Source of the DNA: DATGEP01 sp035310125
Lineage (GTDB): Bacteria > Chloroflexota > Ktedonobacteria > Ktedonobacterales > JADMIN01
Reading direction: 5' to 3'
DNA length: 10,659 nucleotides
NCBI GenBank assembly: GCA_035310125.1
Contig: DATGEP010000059.1
Span: 1-10,659, forward strand
Positions 1 through 7,124 of this stretch are shown in pieces. The notes under the pieces were generated by a model, which saw only the letters and a list, made by a program, of their open reading frames with translations, had not been told where the DNA came from and did not search any database. Every line of letters starts with the position of its first letter. The first letter of the stretch is position 1. The position numbers and the translations under genes are program-made.

Positions 1-24
1 AGGTTTGGCGTTGAGTCCAGACGA

Positions 25-1941
25 TCAGCGTGCTGGATCGGCGTTGAAGAATGCTCCGATTGCGTCAAGCGAGCGACCGTCAACGGGTGTGCCGTCATCG
101 GTCAGGCCGAGGTTACGGTCAATCTCTTCGGGACCGTTGCGCGTCCAGGCGTACACTGCGCCACCTAACACCCAGTCCGGATGCTTGCGCACGTATCCCC
201 ACAATTCGGTAAAGCCCACCGGCCGATCCGGAATGGCCAGCCCGCCTGGCGCGAACTCCGACACCCAGAGCGCGACGCCGGTACCCTGATCGGGCCAGTT
301 GTCGACAATACGACTGAGGTAGTCCTGGTAACAATTCGTCCCCCACACGAACCACGTGTCCCGCTGCGCGGGATGCCGCTGCAGCGCGCGCGCCACCCAG
401 CCAACGAACGCGTCCTCCGCCTCTCGATACGTGACCGGGTGGTCCGGGTCGGCAGTGTGGATCGCATCAGCCGTTTCGACCAGCCAGTCCGAGAATGCGC
501 GTGCTTCGGCTGCCTGTTGCGGGTCCTGCGGCCCCACCCAGGAGGGGTGCACGATCTTGTGGAGCACTTCGTTGCCAAGTCCCCACATGCGTACGGCCGG
601 GTAGCGCCGGTAGGTATCCACCCAGGCAAGCACCTGCTGGGTCAGGGTGGCCCGAACGGTGGGATCCGTGTAATCGGCGTCTGGATGCAGGTCGAAGGGC
701 ATCACCACCCCGATGCCTTGCCGTTGCGCGGCTTCGAGTAACACGGCGTCGAACTCCGCCGGGTCCCAGCCAACGAGCGTATTGACGCCAAGGGCGTGCA
801 TCTCTTCCAGGTCGGCATCCAATCGGGCGCGTCGATCGGTGGCGCTGAGCAGCGACGTGTACTGCGTGTTGATACCCATCCCGTGGATGACCTGGGCCTT
901 CCCGTTTACCACGTACGTGAAGCTGCCATCAGTCGCGACGATTTCTACTCGGCTCGATGGCGAGGGTTCTGCGAACCATCGGTCGCCGGCAGTCAGGCCG
1001 CCATTGGACAGGGACAATGTCGGTAGTGGTTCAGCGGCTTCGGCGCTGATCGGCGGAGCCGATGCGCCCGCCGCTGTGACAGCGTCAAGTATTTGAGATT
1101 GCGGCGCCAGATCAATGGCCGGAGCCGCGACCGTGGCAACCTTGCAGGCGGCGGCGATCGCACTCAGGGCAACCAGTGAACCGGTCGTCGCCAGCGAGGC
1201 AATCAAAGCTGGACGCCGCGACACACCCAGGGCTGGCCGATTGGCGCCGCCTTCGACGGGCTGCGTCCATCGTTTAATCGCGAGCACCCCCGCCGCGACC
1301 GAGGCCGCCAGCACATAGGCCGAGCCAAGTGCAATCGCCACAAGTGCCGCGGTCAACACTGACGGGGGCAGGCCGGCCACCACATCCGAGAGTACGAGTC
1401 GACGGCCGCCCAGCCACGGCACAACCGCGTTGACCGCGAACGATACACCGACCGTCTCGAGGTCTTCCATCCGAGGAGGCGAGGCGAGCAGCCCCAGGAC
1501 GACCTGAAACTGAACCGCCACGCTCGCGCCGATGAGCGTAGCGCTTCGACGCAGCACCCCGATTCGAAGCAGGAGAAGGCCCACGCACAGCACGCCGCTG
1601 GCGGCCAGACCCGCACTAACCAGTCGACCCAGCACGGAGCCGCCGGGCTCCAGTGAAATGGTGACCGGACCGCCCGGTCCTGGACCACCGAAGCTCATTC
1701 CGGCGAGCTGCACATCGGCCAGCGAATGCAATGCTGCGCGCGTGTACACGGGATCCGCCCACGGTAGGAGCGACGATATCGGCTCCGCGATACCGCCTAT
1801 CCCCCTGAGTACCAGGACGCCGACGACGAACAATCCCGCGCCGAGGCCCACGCCACCGACGCTGCCGAGGCATAGCCCGAGCGTTACTCGCCCAAACAGA
1901 AGCCAGTGGTCCGGCTCAGCGTGCGGACGTCCGGCTGGCAT
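25..1941 (-). CDS. Membrane-anchored clan GH-A glycoside hydrolase, paralog 2
   Basis: The 638-aa protein has two parts. Residues 1-265 are a polytopic membrane domain with hydrophobic segments near 12-47, 103-125, 129-152, 194-221 and 242-265. After a linker rich in Ala, Pro and Ser, residues about 335-638 form a TIM-barrel glycosidase domain. Clan GH-A hallmarks are visible: a GNEV motif with the likely acid/base Glu at about 458, and WVSEF with the likely nucleophile Glu at about 562. The opening motif VIHGMGINTQY resembles GH2/GH5/GH72-type barrels; I cannot fix the family or substrate. The catalytic domain should lie outside the membrane. The ATG at 1941 was chosen because it sits 7 bp after the upstream gene's stop and is preceded by GAGGGA, although that spacing is short; an open frame extends further upstream but would overlap the neighbour by about 250 bp. 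The gene is co-transcribed with its paralog at 1949-4096, from which it arose by duplication. Confidence 0.85.
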   Translation of the reverse strand: MPAGRPHAEPDHWLLFGRVTLGLCLGSVGGVGLGAGLFVVGVLVLRGIGGIAEPISSLLPWADPVYTRAALHSLADVQLAGMSFGGPGPGGPVTISLEPGGSVLGRLVSAGLAASGVLCVGLLLLRIGVLRRSATLIGASVAVQFQVVLGLLASPPRMEDLETVGVSFAVNAVVPWLGGRRLVLSDVVAGLPPSVLTAALVAIALGSAYVLAASVAAGVLAIKRWTQPVEGGANRPALGVSRRPALIASLATTGSLVALSAIAAACKVATVAAPAIDLAPQSQILDAVTAAGASAPPISAEAAEPLPTLSLSNGGLTAGDRWFAEPSPSSRVEIVATDGSFTYVVNGKAQVIHGMGINTQYTSLLSATDRRARLDADLEEMHALGVNTLVGWDPAEFDAVLLEAAQRQGIGVVMPFDLHPDADYTDPTVRATLTQQVLAWVDTYRRYPAVRMWGLGNEVLHKIVHPSWVGPQDPQQAAEARAFSDWLVETADAIHTADPDHPVTYREAEDAFVGWVARALQRHPAQRDTWFVWGTNCYQDYLSRIVDNWPDQGTGVALWVSEFAPGGLAIPDRPVGFTELWGYVRKHPDWVLGGAVYAWTRNGPEEIDRNLGLTDDGTPVDGRSLDAIGAFFNADPAR

Positions 1942-1948
1942 TCCCTCG

Positions 1949-4096
1949 CTACTCTTTCCCCGCAGGCTGTGCGGGCATAGCCTCGAGCGGTGGATCACCG
2001 ACTGCGCGGTCGTTGAGGTACGCAGCCGCGAGCGCAGACAGCGCGGCGTCGGTTGGTTTCCCATCGGCATCGACCAGCCCAAAGACGCGGTCCAGATCCT
2101 CCGGCCCGTTGGTGGCCCACGTGTAGGCCAGACCACCCAGGACGACCCCGGGCCGAGCGCGAATACGCTGCCAATCGTGCAGGTATCCGACGGCACGCGC
2201 GTCGGGTCCGCGGCCAGCCGGTCCGAATTCTGAAATCAGCAGCGGACCGCCGATCCACTGGTCAGGCCAGCGCGCAATGATCTCATCAAGGCGGGTCTCC
2301 GAGTAGACGTTCGCGCCGTACACCAGCCAGGGGCGGGTTACCTCGGATGTTTCAAAGCCGGGTCGCAGCCAGCCCAGGTAGACGTCCTCCGCGTCTCGAT
2401 ACAGCACAGGGTGGTTGGGGTCAAGTTCGTGGATGCGATCTACCAACCGGGGCAAGAATGCGGCAAATGCCCGTGCGCGAGCACGTGCTGCCGGAACCTG
2501 CTCCTGGCTGACCCATTGGGGATAGAGGACCCGGTGTATATTCTCGTTGCCGGGTGCCCACATACGCAGCGCTGGGGCGCCCCGATATCTGACCACCCAG
2601 TCGCTGACCCGCGCGAGGATGTCAGTCTGTAGCACCGGATCCGAATAGTCCCAGTCCTGATTCAATTCAAAAGGCAGGATGACTCCGAGTCCGTTTTGCG
2701 CGGCCGACGCAAGCGTGACCTCGTCGAACTGATTTTCAAACCAGCCCTCGATTGTATTGGCGCCAACGCTGCGAATCGCGCTGAAGTCGCGTTGGTAGAC
2801 GCGGGCGCGTTGGGTCGTCGGCAGCGCAGCGTACTGAGGGTTGTAGCCGACACCGCGGATGACCTTCGGGTGGCCGTCGACCAGGTATTGCCACCTGCCC
2901 TCGGCGGTCTGGGCGATGCGCACCGAATGTGTCTGGCCTGGCGCGGCGCCCACGGGGTTGGGCGGGTTGTTCGCTCCCAGGTGCAGTATGTCCCAGTTCG
3001 CTGACTGGTCGAGGCGCTGCCAGTTAGATGCGCCGCGGGCAACACTCCCCAGCGGCGAACCGATCGTCGCGACTGCCACGACCGCGCTGAGCGCGAGCAC
3101 ACCGCGAGGAAGAGACTCCCGTCGGGCCGTAACAAAGCGCTGACGAGGGACCAATCGCGCCGTTACGCGCGCGGCGAACAACACCAGAAAAACAATCGCG
3201 TACGCCGCGATTGTCATTGACAGTCCGACGATGATGGCCTGCCATACCGGGGGCAAACCGGCCAGTTGCTCGGTCGACCACCAGCCGGCCGTCGGAAACA
3301 CGAGGGCGATAGCAAATGGCAGTCCAGCAGCGTCGAGCTGGCGCGCGCCGACCTGGCCGTTTATCAAGTGGCCAAGCACGGTCTCGGCCTGCAGAAGCAT
3401 GCCAAACACGCCTAACCAGGCTCGCCGACCAGCCCGTGAGGTCAAGACCACTCCCAGCAATAGCACCAGGATGTCGGCGCCGAAGGACGCGGTCGCTCGC
3501 CCGAGCACGTTTGCGCCAGGAGCCGCCACCATGCTGGCAAATGCGCCAGACTGAACCAGTTCCGGCGACACAAACAGGCCAGGCAGGGCGGAGTACAGCC
3601 ACAGTCCGACAGGCCCGGCAATCGAGAGGCCGTGGACGCGTACCCCGCCGATGCTCCTGATTGCTACGCCGGTGTAAATCGGGTCGAGCTGTGTGGCGGA
3701 GATCAGTGGCTGCCACACACCACTGCCAACAAATGTTCGCAGGCCCGATGCCAGTCCGGCGACGGCGAGCTCACGCGCGAAGCTCAGTGCAGGCCGTGCC
3801 AGCAGATACAAGAGCACGCCCAGTCCTAGCCCTGGCCAGTAAGGTGCGCTGTCTACCCTGGAGCTGGACGGCCGGACTGGAGGAATATTTACGCCAAATC
3901 GCTTGGCGGTTCCTTCAGCAACGGCCGCCGTTGCACTCTCCCAGTCGAGACCCGCGTCCCGCTCGCGGAGGAAAAGCGCCGCCGCGGCCGGCGTGGGACC
4001 ACCGCTGAACGCAAGCCGCAGTCTCGCCGCGGCCTGATCTTCGGTCTCCGATCGAATCAGCGGCACACGCCGTTGGCGCTTGCGGCTGATCGCCAC
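1949..4096 (-). CDS. Membrane-anchored clan GH-A glycoside hydrolase, paralog 1
   Basis: The 715-aa protein starts with about 85 soluble residues that have no obvious counterpart in the downstream paralog. A polytopic membrane domain follows, with hydrophobic segments near 88-110, 206-220, 227-245, 284-310 and 331-348. Residues about 395-700 are a (beta/alpha)8 glycosidase domain. The barrel opens with VIRGVGYNPQY and carries GNEN (acid/base Glu at about 518) and LLISEFGP (nucleophile Glu at about 623), so both catalytic acids are intact. It aligns with the downstream protein throughout, for example LDPIYTGVAIRSI against ADPVYTRAALHSL in the loop after the first membrane segment, and LGGLAYTW against LGGAVYAW near the end. 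A role as hydrolase or transglycosidase on an extracellular glucan or wall glycan is inferred. The GTG at 4096 was chosen because GAGGTGGAG lies just upstream; a TTG at 4156 in the same frame is an alternative. The gene is first in the operon driven by the promoter at 4180-4212. Confidence 0.85.
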   Translation of the reverse strand: MAISRKRQRRVPLIRSETEDQAAARLRLAFSGGPTPAAAALFLRERDAGLDWESATAAVAEGTAKRFGVNIPPVRPSSSRVDSAPYWPGLGLGVLLYLLARPALSFARELAVAGLASGLRTFVGSGVWQPLISATQLDPIYTGVAIRSIGGVRVHGLSIAGPVGLWLYSALPGLFVSPELVQSGAFASMVAAPGANVLGRATASFGADILVLLLGVVLTSRAGRRAWLGVFGMLLQAETVLGHLINGQVGARQLDAAGLPFAIALVFPTAGWWSTEQLAGLPPVWQAIIVGLSMTIAAYAIVFLVLFAARVTARLVPRQRFVTARRESLPRGVLALSAVVAVATIGSPLGSVARGASNWQRLDQSANWDILHLGANNPPNPVGAAPGQTHSVRIAQTAEGRWQYLVDGHPKVIRGVGYNPQYAALPTTQRARVYQRDFSAIRSVGANTIEGWFENQFDEVTLASAAQNGLGVILPFELNQDWDYSDPVLQTDILARVSDWVVRYRGAPALRMWAPGNENIHRVLYPQWVSQEQVPAARARARAFAAFLPRLVDRIHELDPNHPVLYRDAEDVYLGWLRPGFETSEVTRPWLVYGANVYSETRLDEIIARWPDQWIGGPLLISEFGPAGRGPDARAVGYLHDWQRIRARPGVVLGGLAYTWATNGPEDLDRVFGLVDADGKPTDAALSALAAAYLNDRAVGDPPLEAMPAQPAGKE

Positions 4097-4098
4097 AA

Positions 4099-4107
4099 CT
4101 CCACCTC
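4099..4107 (-). promoter_or_regulatory. Ribosome binding site deciding the GTG start at 4096
   Basis: On the minus strand GAGGTGGAG is followed by TT and then GTG. It is one of the few convincing Shine-Dalgarno sequences in the window, and it favours GTG 4096 over the in-frame TTG at 4156. Confidence 0.55.
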
Positions 4108-4179
4108 GTTGCCTCCCAGAGTGACTGACTGTTGGATTACGCCGACAACCTGTCAACGCTCAGTTTGCGGATGCGCGCA

Positions 4180-4212
4180 ATTATCGGCCCGAGAGATGAA
4201 TGGAGGATGAAG
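4180..4212 (-). promoter_or_regulatory. Promoter A: 11-bp direct-repeat box plus -10, tandem glycosidase operon
   Basis: Read on the minus strand, 4212-4195 is CTTCATCCTCCATTCATC, two TTCATC half-sites with an 11-bp period. A 9-nt spacer and the -10-like hexamer GATAAT (4185-4180) follow. There is no TTGACA-like -35 element; the box occupies that position, as expected for a promoter activated by an OmpR/PhoB-family protein. The predicted start near 4173 gives a leader of roughly 75 nt to GTG 4096. The box lies only 12 bp beyond the histidine kinase stop, so the glycosidase pair may also receive read-through from the regulator operon. The same layout occurs at three other places in the window. 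Confidence 0.75.
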
Positions 4213-4223
4213 TGTGGCCGGGG

Positions 4224-5690
4224 TTAGCCGCCGGCAGTCGTCCCGGCCAGGTCGCGGGCGTTCCCGGTCCGGCGAGGTTCACTCTGCGCGAGCGGCAACC
4301 GCACGGCCACACAGGTGCCTTTGCCCACCTCGCTGTCGATACGGATGTCGCCTCCATGAGCCCGAGCTATTGATTGGCACAGCGACAGTCCAAGGCCCGC
4401 GCCGCCGCCCTCTCGGCGACGGTCCCGATCGCCGCGAAAGAAGCGTTCGAAGACGTGGGGCAGGTACTCCGTCGGAATGCCGGTTCCGGTATCAGCCACG
4501 CGCAATACGGCTGACTTCCCATCTCGGGCGGCGCTTACGCAGACCTCGCCGCCTGGCGGTGTGTGCGTTAGCGCGTTGTCTACAAGGTTCACCAGCAGCT
4601 GCATAAGGCGCGTCTGATCGCCGAGGACGGCGATCGACTCAGCCCCATTCGCGCTCAACTCAATGCCACGATCGGCCGCCAGCGGGCCCATCGCGTCCGC
4701 CACAGAGCTGACGAGTTCGGCGGCGTCCAGTCGCTCGCTCATGGCCAGGGACTCGCCGGCGTCGGCTCGGGCAAGCATGAGCAAGTCGTTGACGATGCGG
4801 CCCATGTGCAAACCTTCATCGCGGATTTCCTGCAGGATTCCCTCGTATTCGGCCAGCGTTCTTCGCCGCTCCAGCGCAAGTCCCGCTCGACTTACCAGCA
4901 TTGCCAACGGCGTACGCAACTCGTGGGAGGCATCCGCGGTGAATCGACGCTGCTGTTCGAAGGCGCGATCCAGCCGGTCGAGCATGTGATCGAACGTGGC
5001 CGCCAGACGGCCCACCTCGTCGTGCGCTTGCGGCAGACTCAGTCGCCGCGACAGGTCCTCCGCGCTGATGGCGCCCGCTGTGCGGGTGATCTCGTCAATA
5101 GGGTTAAGGGCGCGGCCAGCCACGAAGATGCCGCCAGCGATTGCCAGGAGCAGCGCAACTGGCGCGGTCAGCCCAATCAGCATGCCCAGCTCATTTACAG
5201 CGACCTGAACGAATCCGGCCGTGCGCGCAACCACGAGGAGGCGATCGGGCTGGCCCGGCTGCGGGACTTCCTGCACCAGGACCCGCCAGCGTGTGCCGTC
5301 AGCGTTCGAGATTGTCTCGAGCCGCGGTTGGGATCCGCTGAGCGGCAGCGGATGGTCAAGTGGCGGCGGGAGCGCTCGTCCGACAATCAACTGCTGGCCG
5401 CTGGCGTCGAACAGACCAATGATCGTCCCGACGTTGATGCGCCGGAACTCCTGCGCCAACTCCTGTTGATCCTGCACGGAGCCCAGCACCCCGACCGCCT
5501 GACGAGCGCCGTCGCTGAGCACCCGGTCGAGCCCTCCGTCCAGGTCACGTGCCAGGCTCACCACCAGGATCGCGCTGTAACCGGCCAGGGTGAGCGCCAG
5601 CAGAACCACGTACCAGATAGTGAGGCGACCCCGGATCGAACCGAGCCGACGGGACGCATCTCGCCACCAGCGAGGGAGGACGCGCATCAT
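4224..5690 (-). CDS. Two-component sensor histidine kinase (HAMP, HisKA, HATPase)
   Basis: This 488-aa membrane sensor kinase should phosphorylate the response regulator encoded directly upstream. A first membrane helix lies near residues 23-46 and a second near 168-192. They enclose an extracytoplasmic sensor region of about 115 residues for which I recognise no ligand signature. A HAMP segment follows (about 193-245). The dimerisation/phosphoacceptor domain carries ASHELRTPL with His256. The ATP-binding domain shows the N box NLVDNAL (about 368-374), G1 DTGTGIP (about 400-406), an F box FERFFRG, and G2 GAGLGLS (about 430-436). All expected catalytic motifs are intact and the length is typical of OmpR-partner kinases. 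The start ATG at 5690 overlaps the regulator's TGA by 4 nt, indicating translational coupling. A start at the next codon (5687) is equally possible. The signal sensed is unknown; the context suggests something related to cell-surface glycans. Confidence 0.95.
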   Translation of the reverse strand: MMRVLPRWWRDASRRLGSIRGRLTIWYVVLLALTLAGYSAILVVSLARDLDGGLDRVLSDGARQAVGVLGSVQDQQELAQEFRRINVGTIIGLFDASGQQLIVGRALPPPLDHPLPLSGSQPRLETISNADGTRWRVLVQEVPQPGQPDRLLVVARTAGFVQVAVNELGMLIGLTAPVALLLAIAGGIFVAGRALNPIDEITRTAGAISAEDLSRRLSLPQAHDEVGRLAATFDHMLDRLDRAFEQQRRFTADASHELRTPLAMLVSRAGLALERRRTLAEYEGILQEIRDEGLHMGRIVNDLLMLARADAGESLAMSERLDAAELVSSVADAMGPLAADRGIELSANGAESIAVLGDQTRLMQLLVNLVDNALTHTPPGGEVCVSAARDGKSAVLRVADTGTGIPTEYLPHVFERFFRGDRDRRREGGGAGLGLSLCQSIARAHGGDIRIDSEVGKGTCVAVRLPLAQSEPRRTGNARDLAGTTAGG

Positions 5691-6367
5691 TTCAGGGCCT
5701 GGTCCCGCAGGAGGTACCCTGATCCACGCACAGTTCTCAGCAAACGCGGCTCGGCGTCATCGCCCAACTTGCGACGAAGGTTGCCGACGTACACGTCGAT
5801 CACGTTTGACATAGCGCTGAAGTCAAACGCCCAGATGTGCTGGGCAATCTCGTCGCGACTGAGAACGCGATTCGCGTTGCGTATAAACAGCTCGAGAATC
5901 GCGAATTCGCGAGTCGTCAACTCGATCGGCAGCGCGCCGCGGCGCACCTCGTGGCTGGCAGTGTCCAACTCGATATCAGCAACCCGGAGCACCGGATAGC
6001 GCTGAACCTGATCGCGACGCAGCAGTGCTCGAACACGGGCAAGCAATTCGCGCGGATCGAAGGGTTTAGCGAGATAGTCGTCCGCACCACTGTCGAGGCC
6101 GGCAACCCTGTCTTCAACTGAATCAAGCGCGGTGAGCATCAGCACTGGCATGTTCCGCGCGTCGTTTCGCAGTTGGCGGCACACCGTGAATCCGTCGACA
6201 TCGGGCAGCATGACGTCCAGAACCACAAGATCATAGGGCTCGGTGCTGGCAAAGGCGAGCGCTGAGTCACCATCTCCCGCCAGGTCCACGGCGTAGCCGT
6301 GCTCCTCGAGGCCACGCTTCAGCACGGTGGCGAGGCCTTGCTCATCTTCAACCAGCAGAATCCGCAT
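5687..6367 (-). CDS. OmpR/PhoB-family response regulator (REC plus winged helix)
   Basis: The 226-aa protein has a receiver domain (about 1-115) and a winged-helix DNA-binding domain (about 130-222). Receiver residues are intact: the acidic pair in VEDE (Glu7/Asp8), phosphoacceptor Asp51 in VVLDVMLPD, Thr79 and Lys101. The effector domain shows ELTTREFAILELF, the recognition-helix region SNVIDVYVGNLRRKLG and the wing RLLRTVRGSGYLL. Members of this family bind as tandem dimers to direct repeats with an 11-bp period. Boxes of exactly that type occur upstream of this gene (6440-6457) and of three other transcription units in the window, so this is the natural candidate for their activator; that pairing is inferred. 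The ATG at 6367 lacks a strong Shine-Dalgarno. The gene is first in the operon with the kinase. CusR, PhoP or MprA-like names cannot be assigned from sequence alone. Confidence 0.95.
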   Translation of the reverse strand: MRILLVEDEQGLATVLKRGLEEHGYAVDLAGDGDSALAFASTEPYDLVVLDVMLPDVDGFTVCRQLRNDARNMPVLMLTALDSVEDRVAGLDSGADDYLAKPFDPRELLARVRALLRRDQVQRYPVLRVADIELDTASHEVRRGALPIELTTREFAILELFIRNANRVLSRDEIAQHIWAFDFSAMSNVIDVYVGNLRRKLGDDAEPRLLRTVRGSGYLLRDQALK

Positions 6368-6424
6368 GCATCAACGCGCCGGCGCTCCTGCCAGCGAGCT
6401 GGCTACGGGGCGTCGAGCGCGGCG

Positions 6425-6457
6425 AGTATCGCAGAGACAGATGAAAATGTCATGAAG
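6425..6457 (-). promoter_or_regulatory. Promoter C: direct-repeat box plus -10, two-component operon
   Basis: On the minus strand 6457-6440 reads CTTCATGACATTTTCATC, with TTCAT half-sites 11 bp apart. A 9-nt spacer and the -10-like hexamer GATACT (6430-6425) follow. The predicted start near 6418 gives a leader of about 50 nt to the regulator ATG at 6367. Its location directly upstream of the regulator gene implies autoregulation. Confidence 0.7.
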
Positions 6458-6461
6458 GCCG

Positions 6462-6528
6462 ACGCGACACACTACCTCCCTTGGGACTGTCCGCCGGCGC
6501 TGTCCGCGCATCAGTGTCACGCGACACA
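6462..6528. repeat. 10-bp direct repeat ACGCGACACA in divergent intergenic region
   Basis: ACGCGACACA occurs at 6462-6471 and again at 6519-6528, 57 bp apart. The second copy is embedded in the palindrome at 6501-6537. The copies lie between the two divergent promoters and could be sites for a further DNA-binding protein. Confidence 0.45.
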
Positions 6529-6537
6529 ACGCGGACA
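6501..6537. promoter_or_regulatory. Nested palindrome between divergent promoters
   Basis: The outer arms TGTCCGCG (6501-6508) and CGCGGACA (6530-6537) are perfectly complementary. Inside them GTGTC (6514-6518) and GACAC (6523-6527) form a second perfect inverted repeat around ACGC. CTGTCCGC also appears at 6487-6494, making a direct repeat with 6500-6507. No T-tract follows, so an intrinsic terminator is unlikely. An operator for a second regulator, or a structural insulator between the divergent promoters, is the better guess. Confidence 0.45.
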
Positions 6538-6558
6538 TGGACACACCCCATGTCTGTG

Positions 6559-6591
6559 CTTCACGTTGGCTTCATCTCCCGCTGCCATACT
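6559..6591 (+). promoter_or_regulatory. Promoter D: direct-repeat box plus -10, small membrane protein gene
   Basis: On the plus strand 6559-6576 reads CTTCACGTTGGCTTCATC; the half-sites TTCAC and TTCATC are 11 bp apart. A 9-nt spacer and the -10-like hexamer CATACT (6586-6591) follow. The expected transcription start near 6598 is only about 6 nt before the ATG at 6604, so the message would be nearly leaderless. This is the only box of the four on the plus strand, and it precedes the only plus-strand gene. Confidence 0.7.
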
Positions 6592-6603
6592 CGACTCAGG
6601 GCC

Positions 6604-7050
6604 ATGGCGCCAGTCCAGGGTAATCCGGATCGACAGTTGGCCGATGATCTGGTTGGCACCCGGCTCCGGCGTGTTCGCAGTCAGGCGCTCCTGTTTCTAC
6701 CAGGCTCCGTGGCGCTCTTCGCGTTTCAGATTGTGGTCCTGTTGCGTCCTGCGCAACCCAGCCTGACGGCCTTGCCGCACTTCGCCCTGCTCTCGAGCGC
6801 GATGTGGACCGCCGGAAGCGTGCTCCTGCTGGGCGTCCTGCTCTCCCATCGACCCGTGCTGCGCATCTCTGAAAGAGCTCAACAACTCATCCGAGCTTTC
6901 GCTTGGACGCTCGCATTTGCTGTTGCAGCGCTACTGGTTGGAGTAGCCGGTGACATCTTTGTCGCGGTCGACCTGCTCAGCGGGTCGTGGACATTGGCGA
7001 TCGCCGCGGCCGGGGTACTCATCGCGTTTGCTGCGAGCATCTATTGGTGA
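6604..7050 (+). CDS. Small four-helix membrane protein of unknown function
   Basis: I do not recognise this 148-aa protein. After about 27 mostly polar residues (MAPVQGNPDRQLADDLVG then basic residues) it has four hydrophobic segments: roughly 28-48, 60-80, 95-118 and 126-148. It ends directly after the last helix with SIYW. The N-terminus is probably cytoplasmic, because Arg residues cluster before the first helix. The open frame reaches back to 6481, with another ATG at 6550. The promoter-like element at 6559-6591 lies downstream of both, so ATG 6604 is the favoured start. It is the only plus-strand gene and is transcribed divergently from the response regulator. Sharing the same promoter box suggests it belongs to the regulated set, for example as a membrane accessory or feedback partner of the sensor kinase; that role is inferred. 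It converges on the GH30-like gene. Confidence 0.7.
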   Translation: MAPVQGNPDRQLADDLVGTRLRRVRSQALLFLPGSVALFAFQIVVLLRPAQPSLTALPHFALLSSAMWTAGSVLLLGVLLSHRPVLRISERAQQLIRAFAWTLAFAVAALLVGVAGDIFVAVDLLSGSWTLAIAAAGVLIAFAASIYW

Positions 7051-7124
7051 GTCCGAAGCCGAACGCGTGACAGCGAGGAGCTTGCGTTCGACTTTACGTT
7101 CAGGTTCAGGAGGCGGCTTCGGAC
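7051..7124. terminator. Inverted repeat at convergent gene ends, possible bidirectional terminator
   Basis: GTCCGAAGCC begins immediately after the TGA of the plus-strand gene (7051-7060). Its perfect 10-bp complement GGCTTCGGAC lies at 7115-7124, inside the last codons of the opposing gene. Within the loop, CGAACGC (7060-7066) pairs with GCGTTCG (7084-7090). There is no clear T-tract. The placement between two convergent stops fits a bidirectional transcript-end structure, but termination is not proven by the sequence. Confidence 0.4.

Noticed and set aside
1942..2196. Amino-terminal extension of the downstream glycosidase into the upstream gene
   Set aside because: It would overlap the carboxy-terminal barrel of the upstream enzyme by about 250 bp. 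The ATG at 1941, right after the stop, is a better start.
1532..2233. Plus-strand open frame of 233 codons
   Set aside because: Antisense to both glycosidase genes; composition rich in Pro, Ser, Arg and Thr, without a plausible domain.
4812..4829. Fifth CTTCATC occurrence on the plus strand
   Set aside because: It lies inside the histidine kinase gene; the second half-site is TTTCCT rather than TTCATC, and no transcription unit starts nearby in that direction.
4806..5999. Plus-strand open frame of 397 codons
   Set aside because: It lies antisense to the histidine kinase and response regulator, whose motifs are complete. The translation is Gln/Arg/Pro-rich with no domain, as expected for a shadow frame in high-GC DNA.
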